DNA of 26,103 nucleotides, from the IMG/VR virus record IMGVR_UViG_3300019766_000019, positions 1 to 26,103 of that record. One strand, 5' to 3'. The DNA is from a virus. The notes under the pieces were generated by a model that was not told the origin of the DNA, ran no database searches, and saw only the letters and a program-made list of their open reading frames with translations. Below, piece after piece: positions 21,843-26,103 of the stretch. The position numbers and the translations under genes are program-made. Positions within the stretch are counted from its first letter, which is position 1; each line of letters begins with the position of its first letter.

Positions 21843-21894
21843 TATTAAGTAGTTATAATACTTTCGTGGTTGCTTGTATTATATCTACTTAATA
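21843..21894. repeat. Long inverted repeat before the primase gene
   Basis: Arms 21843-21861 and 21876-21894 pair at 18 of 19 positions around a 14-base loop (TTTCGTGGTTGCTT). It ends 29 bases before the primase start. Possible roles are replication signal, transcription attenuator or control RNA. No T-run follows, so a simple terminator is less likely. Confidence 0.65.
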
Positions 21895-21923
21895 TTTAAG
21901 AAAGATTAAAACGGGATATAATT

Positions 21924-22955
21924 ATGAGCGAAAAAACAGTTGATGAACTAAAAAAAGAACTTGATATTGTTACCGTAGCAGAAAACTACGGAGAACTTGT
22001 TAAATCAGGTGCTAACTACAAATTTAAAAATGACTCCAGTATCGTTATAAATCCAGTTAAGCAAATATTCTCAGATTTTGGAAAAGGAAGTATAACAGGT
22101 GGAAGTGTACTTGACCTTATTATGCTTATGGAAAATAAAAGCAAAGCTGAGGCAATAAATAAACTTAAAGAACTTAACGGACAAGATACTTACCATGTAG
22201 ACCCTGCACTACAATTAAAAAGAGAAGAAGAAGCAAAACAGGTTAAAGATGTTGATTTCCAAAAGCTTGGATATTTTGGAAAAAAAGAACTTGAAGCTGT
22301 AGGTTTTAGATTTCCTGTATTAATAACAGATGAATATGATAAACCACTTGGTTGGAACTTAGACACTAATTATCAAAAATTATTTGAAACTATGATGTTA
22401 CCTGCAGATGCAAAAAACAAAATTGATTATCTATATAAAAATATTCTTGGTTGGAGTGACTTTTTTAAATGTCCTAGTATTATTATTAGAGATGATAAAA
22501 ACTCTATTGTTGATATTATTGCATATAGACCAGTTAAACCTGAATCTTATAATGATTGGTCCGACCCAAAATATATTTATAAAAACTCACATAACAGAGG
22601 GGAAAGTTTTTTATTCCCTTTTAGAAAAGAATTTGAATCAATTTTATATAAGCAAACAAAGGATAGATATTTCATAGTTGGAGAGGGTATAAAGAATGGT
22701 TTAAATGCTCTTTTATATTCTGTACCTTTTATTACACTTGAAAGCTCATCAAATAAACTAGATGAAAGATTAGTTGATTACATCAAAGATTTAGTAAATA
22801 GAGGTTTTTCTATTATTACTATGTATGATGGAGACAAAGCAGGAGCTAAAGCCTTTGATAAATTCAAAGAGCAAACAGGACTAAATTGTAATAACTTTCT
22901 AAATTTCAATAGTGGACTTGATTTTGTAGATTATCTTCAAAGTGAGGATAACTAA
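21924..22955 (+). CDS. DnaG-like TOPRIM primase
   Basis: 343 residues. Makes primers for the replicon's own replication. The N-terminus (VTVAENYGELVKSGANYKF, then PVKQIFSDFGKGSITGGSVLDLI) follows the CHC2 domain of DnaG, but all zinc ligands are missing. The TOPRIM domain is at about 247-320, with the glutamate in YFIVGEGIKNGLNAL and the acidic motif in IITMYDGDKAGAKA. It starts after AAAACGGG and is followed three bases later by the helicase gene. The pair resembles the primase-helicase of P4-type elements, split in two genes. Confidence 0.85.
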   Translation: MSEKTVDELKKELDIVTVAENYGELVKSGANYKFKNDSSIVINPVKQIFSDFGKGSITGGSVLDLIMLMENKSKAEAINKLKELNGQDTYHVDPALQLKREEEAKQVKDVDFQKLGYFGKKELEAVGFRFPVLITDEYDKPLGWNLDTNYQKLFETMMLPADAKNKIDYLYKNILGWSDFFKCPSIIIRDDKNSIVDIIAYRPVKPESYNDWSDPKYIYKNSHNRGESFLFPFRKEFESILYKQTKDRYFIVGEGIKNGLNALLYSVPFITLESSSNKLDERLVDYIKDLVNRGFSIITMYDGDKAGAKAFDKFKEQTGLNCNNFLNFNSGLDFVDYLQSEDN

Positions 22956-22957
22956 GA

Positions 22958-24787
22958 ATGAAAAATATCACTAAAAAAATTGAAGCTATCAAACTTGAAG
23001 CACAGAAGAACTTAACAGATGCAGATGATTCATTTAATCAAGTTGCATATTTTTTAAAAGATGTAGAGAACATCAGAGAAAAAAACAAGCTTCATAATGA
23101 GAAAAAATCACAGGAGCTGCTTTCTGCTTTTTATGCTAAAAAAGAAGAATTAAATGAGAAAAAAGAAAAAGAGTCTGACTATTCAACTGCAGACCTAATG
23201 ACAGATTTAAAAGATGAGTATGTTAAGTATGCTAAGAAAAATGCAAAGCTAGACAGAGTATCACACGCAACAGTTTTTCTTGATGCATTAAGTGATTCAT
23301 ACGTGAGAATAATAAGATACAAAGATTTTGATAACAATACTAAAGAAGAACATGACAGATTAAAAACTGATAGAGTTTCTAAGAACGTTTTAAAATCTTT
23401 TATAGATGCAGAATCAAAAAAACTTATTGGAACTCTGATTGACCCAAAACAACTGAATTATATTTTAAGAGAATTAAATCCTTACTATAAAGAATTTGAG
23501 CCACTAAAAGAGAAATTCTATGGAGAGTTTTTTAATACTTATACTCCTCATGGTTTCTTAGATGTAAAGGTAAAAAATAAAGTAAATTTAGAAAAGTTTG
23601 TTAATGTGTCTATGCCTAAAAGATACCCTGCAATTAATGCACTTATGGAAAACATAGCTCCTGATAATCAAGAAAGAATATATTTATTAAATTGGTTTAG
23701 TACTATTTTAAATACTGCTCAAAAGACTAAAACTGCTCCTGTATTAAAAGGCATCCAAAGAACTGGAAAAGGTGTATTCGCAACTAAAGTTATTGAATAT
23801 GCGATGCATGAGGCAAATTGTTTTATTGCTACAAATTCAAATCTTGCTGACAACTTCAACGGATATTTAGAAGATAAGCTATTTATCACTTTTGATGAAG
23901 TTAAGGGAGACTTTAAAACTGACAAAGATATTGGAAATAAAATTAAGCAGATTGTATCAGAGGATAAGTATCAAATAAGAACTATGCATACTAACCCGTA
24001 TATGATTACTTTACATTGTAACTGTATCTTTTTATCTAATGATGATTTACCAATTCCGATGGATCAGTCAGATGGTAGATTTACAATCATAGAAACTAAA
24101 TCAAGAAAACTTATTGATGTAGCTGAAACAGACTTCAATATGACTATTGAAGAGTTTGTTAAACTTATTAAAGCTGAGAGAGATAACTTTTTAGTTCATC
24201 TTAAAATGTGTGAATATGATAGAAAATTAGCAATGTCTACTGTTGAAAATCAATCTAAAAAAGTTATTCAAGATGCTATGTCAACTCATGAAGCAGTTTT
24301 AAAGACTGCATTCAGAAATCAAGACTCAGAGACTATTTCAGATATTCTTGATGAAGCAATCCAAGATATTATGAATGAGACTCTAATAAAGAAAGAATAT
24401 GAAGCCTTTGTACAAGATACGACAACAGGCGATACAATGAAATCTAAAAGACATATCTCTTTTAACTATACAAATAAAATTATGAAAGAAATCTTCATTA
24501 AAGAATTTGAAACAGGTTTTATTTCTAACACTTCTTTAAAGTGGTTCAGCAAAGCTCTTAACCTTGAACATATTTTAAAAGACGACAAGAAGTTTGGAAG
24601 CTTTTGGAATAAAGTTCTTACAGGTGGAGTTACTATCAATCTTAAACTTAAAGATACTATTGACTCTAAGAACCAAAGAATTAAAGAGAAGTTTAGAAAA
24701 ATAAAACCACATGATGAAATAAAGTCATTCCACTTTGATAACAAAGACTTTATTTTTATGACTACTACAACTGCAGAACAATCTTAA
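22958..24787 (+). CDS. SF3-type replicative helicase (P4/D5-like)
   Basis: 609 residues. Predicted origin-binding or unwinding ATPase. The helicase core lies at about 260-390: Walker A GIQRTGKGVF, Walker B LFITFDEV, the SF3 motif with CNCIFLSND and an arginine-finger-like DGRFTIIE. The long N-terminal part is charged and coiled; the C-terminal 200 residues may bind DNA. It follows the primase by two bases. The 11-bp iteron arrays lie just downstream, so those may be its binding sites, as alpha protein binds iterons in phage P4. That link is inferred. Confidence 0.85.
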   Translation: MKNITKKIEAIKLEAQKNLTDADDSFNQVAYFLKDVENIREKNKLHNEKKSQELLSAFYAKKEELNEKKEKESDYSTADLMTDLKDEYVKYAKKNAKLDRVSHATVFLDALSDSYVRIIRYKDFDNNTKEEHDRLKTDRVSKNVLKSFIDAESKKLIGTLIDPKQLNYILRELNPYYKEFEPLKEKFYGEFFNTYTPHGFLDVKVKNKVNLEKFVNVSMPKRYPAINALMENIAPDNQERIYLLNWFSTILNTAQKTKTAPVLKGIQRTGKGVFATKVIEYAMHEANCFIATNSNLADNFNGYLEDKLFITFDEVKGDFKTDKDIGNKIKQIVSEDKYQIRTMHTNPYMITLHCNCIFLSNDDLPIPMDQSDGRFTIIETKSRKLIDVAETDFNMTIEEFVKLIKAERDNFLVHLKMCEYDRKLAMSTVENQSKKVIQDAMSTHEAVLKTAFRNQDSETISDILDEAIQDIMNETLIKKEYEAFVQDTTTGDTMKSKRHISFNYTNKIMKEIFIKEFETGFISNTSLKWFSKALNLEHILKDDKKFGSFWNKVLTGGVTINLKLKDTIDSKNQRIKEKFRKIKPHDEIKSFHFDNKDFIFMTTTTAEQS

Positions 24788-24820
24788 TTAAGTGACCTGT
24801 TAAGCTTTATATAAGCCCAC

Positions 24821-24891
24821 AGGAACACTTAAATTTTTTTTGAACACATCAGGAACACATCAGGAACACATCAGGAATACTATCAGGAACA
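24821..24891 (+). repeat. Left iteron array of the candidate origin
   Basis: AGGAACA or AGGAATA occurs at 24821, 24851, 24862, 24873 and 24885. From the second copy on the spacing is 11, 11 and 12 bases, so copies lie on one face of the helix. The unit is close to AGGAACACATC. Confidence 0.75.
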
Positions 24892-24896
24892 CATAG

Positions 24897-24918
24897 AAAA
24901 CCCCTTTTTATGGGTTTT
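24897..24918 (+). terminator. Hairpin after the helicase operon
   Basis: AAAACCC (24897-24903) pairs with GGGTTTT (24912-24918) around eight bases. It lies between the iteron arrays and may end the replication transcript. The T-run after it is interrupted (GGTATGGGTTCTTAGTTTTT). Confidence 0.45.
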
Positions 24919-25049
24919 GGTATGGGTTCTTAGTTTTTCTTCCAATCTGAAAAAACATTTTAAAACTTTTTTATTTTTTACTTATATTTTTTTAGATATA
25001 ATTCAACTCTAAGCCCTATTTTATAGGCTTTGTAGCTTTTTTTAGTACC
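24919..25049. other. AT-rich core of the candidate replication origin
   Basis: No gene. A/T-rich run (about 24945-25000) between the opposed iteron arrays, the arrangement expected for a melting region. At 25011-25030 AAGCC...GGCTT forms a hairpin, with TAT/ATA inside, followed by a T-run (25037-25043), a likely + strand terminator that isolates the origin from the next gene. Confidence 0.5.
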
Positions 25050-25128
25050 TATTCCTAATGTATTCCTTACCTATTCCTAATGTATTCCTACTGTAATTTT
25101 ATCTATTCCTAGACTTTTACCTATTCCT
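25050..25128 (-). repeat. Right iteron array of the candidate origin (opposite orientation)
   Basis: TATTCCT, the complement of AGGAATA, occurs at 25050, 25061, 25072, 25083, 25104 and 25122. The first four are exactly 11 bases apart. The unit is the same as the left array but inverted, which gives a symmetrical origin-like structure of about 310 bases. Confidence 0.75.
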
Positions 25129-25230
25129 GAATAATCTATTAGAAAAGAATTCTCTTTAAATTGTACTGTGTTCTTTTTTTCTGCTCAGAAAGGGCAAGAT
25201 ATTTATTACCACAAAAAAAGAATAGAAAAG
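25129..25230. other. Spacer between origin and regulator promoter
   Basis: No gene is seen. A/T-rich sequence with a poly-T stretch near 25170 and a poly-A stretch near 25214. It separates the iterons from the control element at 25231. Confidence 0.4.
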
Positions 25231-25264
25231 ATATTGATTAATCAATGCATAAACTGCAAAAATA
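25231..25264 (+). promoter_or_regulatory. Control element copy B, before the 25291 regulator
   Basis: ATTGATTAATCAAT at 25233-25246, spacer GCA, then TAAACTGCAAAAATA (25250-25264). Identical to copy A at 19503-19536 except for the spacer, and oriented in the same way toward its gene. A weak -10-like TTAAAT follows. It implies that this gene and the late operon answer to the same regulator. Confidence 0.7.
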
Positions 25265-25290
25265 GGTTAAATCATTAAAAAGGCATACCA

Positions 25291-25713
25291 ATGTATAAAA
25301 TAAATGAAACGAGCTTCACAATAAGCTGTGAGAGCAAAACAGAGGCTTTTAAAATACTGTTAGAACTTGCAGGATATACAAAAGAATCATTTTGTAATTA
25401 TATGGGTGTTCAGGAGCAAGATTTAGAAGAAGTGCCTGTATGGGCTGAAAATTATCTAAAAGACCTCATCAACGCAGATATAGTTCATTTAGGCTATATC
25501 ATGAAAGATAATAAGGTTGCAGGTATTATGGGTGGTTACAATGAGATAACTAAAACAATTGAAGAGCTTACAGGACAATCTGAATTAACTGGAACTCAAC
25601 CATTAACAATTAAAGGCTCTATTATCACAGAGGATGGAGCAATTAAAATAAAGTATTTTGCAAATGCAGAAAATATTTTAAACAATTTTATTCTATCTCA
25701 AACAAACAAATAA
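25291..25713 (+). CDS. Small regulator with HTH-like N-terminus, candidate late activator
   Basis: 140 residues. The N-terminal half (KTEAFKILLELAGYTKESF, then CNYMGVQEQDLEEVPVWAENYLKDL) follows a short phage HTH type in which helix two and three end with a P-x-W segment. The C-terminal half (about 80-140) is a small domain of unknown type with TIKGSIITEDGAIKIKYF. AAAAAGG lies before the ATG. Because its promoter and the late-operon promoter share the 34-bp element, it may bind that element and activate both, including itself. The alternative is that it is simply another target. It is the only gene between the origin and the right end. Confidence 0.6.
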   Translation: MYKINETSFTISCESKTEAFKILLELAGYTKESFCNYMGVQEQDLEEVPVWAENYLKDLINADIVHLGYIMKDNKVAGIMGGYNEITKTIEELTGQSELTGTQPLTIKGSIITEDGAIKIKYFANAENILNNFILSQTNK

Positions 25714-25717
25714 GAGC

Positions 25718-25749
25718 TTAGTTAGTTGTAGTATATTACAACTAACTAA
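25718..25749. terminator. Perfect 13-bp hairpin after the last gene
   Basis: TTAGTTAGTTGTA (25718-25730) pairs fully with TACAACTAACTAA (25737-25749) around GTATAT. It starts five bases after the regulator stop. No T-run follows, so it may act by RNA structure or be a boundary of the terminal region. Confidence 0.55.
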
Positions 25750-25910
25750 AGTATCTAAACTCTAATCAATCATAAAACCCTTTTAAGTACAATAGTAGAT
25801 TAATATATTTATATCAATAGTATTATATTTTTATAAAAATTTCTTAGATACCTAAAAATAGATTATAAGTTTAATTTATAATATTATATTAATATAGATA
25901 CTATTATATT
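25750..25910. other. AT-rich subterminal region without genes
   Basis: Almost pure A/T. It has TAGTATTATA-type repeats like those at 131-240, for example 25817-25828. No ORF, promoter or hairpin of note was seen. It mirrors the left subterminal region and supports a structural role of both ends. Confidence 0.5.
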
Positions 25911-26087
25911 ATTTATTCACATTAAGCTAACTTTTATGTGAATAAAAATAACCGTTAGTCTAAAAAGTTATTCACATATAACGGTCTAAACCTACAATAA
26001 ACTAACAGTTTCTCACACCCTTATGTGAACAAAATAACCGTTAGTCTGCTCATCTTAAAGTTAGCTTAGTCCTTTAATAACGGTTAT
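25911..26087. repeat. Right terminal repeat cluster (candidate telomere region)
   Basis: Four TGTGAAYAA motifs: 25914-25923 (-), 25935-25944 (+), 25968-25977 (-) and 26021-26030 (+). TAACNGTTA occurs at 25949-25957, 26035-26043 and 26078-26086. Two near-identical direct units of about 27 bases, each joining TATGTGAAYAA to TAACCGTTAGTCT, start near 25935 and 26021. 25961-25977 is the inverted copy of 114-130. The layout mirrors the left end, and hairpin telomere or partition function is inferred. Confidence 0.6.
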
Positions 26088-26103
26088 TTAATTATATAAT
26101 TAA
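26088..26103. repeat. Terminal 16-bp palindrome, possible hairpin tip
   Basis: TTAATTATATAATTAA is a perfect palindrome that ends exactly at the last base, centred at 26095/26096. It is what would be read if sequencing passed eight bases around a closed hairpin. AATAACGGTTATT lies just inside (26076-26088). The left end lacks an equal palindrome, but AATAACTGTTATT lies at 12-24. Confidence 0.5.

Noticed and set aside
22408-22677. Plus-strand ORF within the primase
   Set aside because: Out-of-frame shadow without start signals.
24466-24744. Minus-strand ORF within the helicase gene
   Set aside because: Antisense to the conserved helicase C-terminus and rich in Leu/Phe/Ser as expected for a shadow.
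24821-25128. CRISPR-like array
   Set aside because: Units are 11 bases without unique spacers, so they are iterons.
1-26103. tRNA or rRNA genes
   Set aside because: No cloverleaf with a CCA-type end or GTTCRA loop in a suitable context was noticed; a covariance search was not possible.

Overview
The window reads as one complete or nearly complete 26 kb replicon from a very AT-rich host. Base composition, gene style and the small HTH proteins suggest a Campylobacterota member such as an Arcobacter relative; this is an inference, because no chromosomal marker is present. It carries a protelomerase-type tyrosine recombinase next to one end. Both ends carry AT-rich sequence with shared TGTGAATAA and TAACNGTTA repeats, and the right end finishes in a 16-bp perfect palindrome. 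The best model is a linear plasmid or prophage with covalently closed hairpin ends (N15 type).

Layout. Bases 293-3131 (+): maintenance operon with protelomerase, an unknown acidic protein, a ParA-like ATPase and a small basic ribbon-helix-helix-like partner. Bases 3136-4564 (+): hairpins, a 27-codon ORF, an unknown protein and a D12-class adenine methylase. Bases 4714-5505 (-): a second D12-class methylase that appears to start at an ATT codon, behind its own promoter carrying an exact copy of a repressor operator. Bases 5621-19469 (-): a long late operon for lysis (holin-like protein, endolysin, two lipoproteins, DUF1353-like protein) and a full P2-type contractile tail: V, PAAR, W, J, I, H-like fibre, fibre tip, fibre chaperone candidate, sheath FI, tube FII, E/E' by -1 frameshift, tape measure T, U, X, D. 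An HU-like protein and a secreted Staphylococcus-type nuclease are inserted in it. Bases 19983-21021: immunity region with an S24/LexA-type self-cleaving repressor facing a small Cro-like protein transcribed from a probable leaderless promoter. Bases 21024-24787 (+): HTH protein, RHH protein, TOPRIM primase and SF3-type helicase. Bases 24821-25128: two opposed arrays of 11-bp iterons around an AT-rich core, the best replication-origin candidate. Bases 25291-25713 (+): a small HTH-like regulator.

There is no terminase, portal, capsid, scaffold or head-completion gene anywhere, while every tail and lysis gene looks intact. The element therefore looks like an R-type tailocin (headless contractile tail) carried on a telomere plasmid. 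Control appears to be two-tiered. DNA damage would inactivate the S24 repressor, releasing the early operon and one methylase. A second 34-bp element, found only upstream of the late tail operon and upstream of the 25291 regulator, would then switch on the tail and lysis genes.
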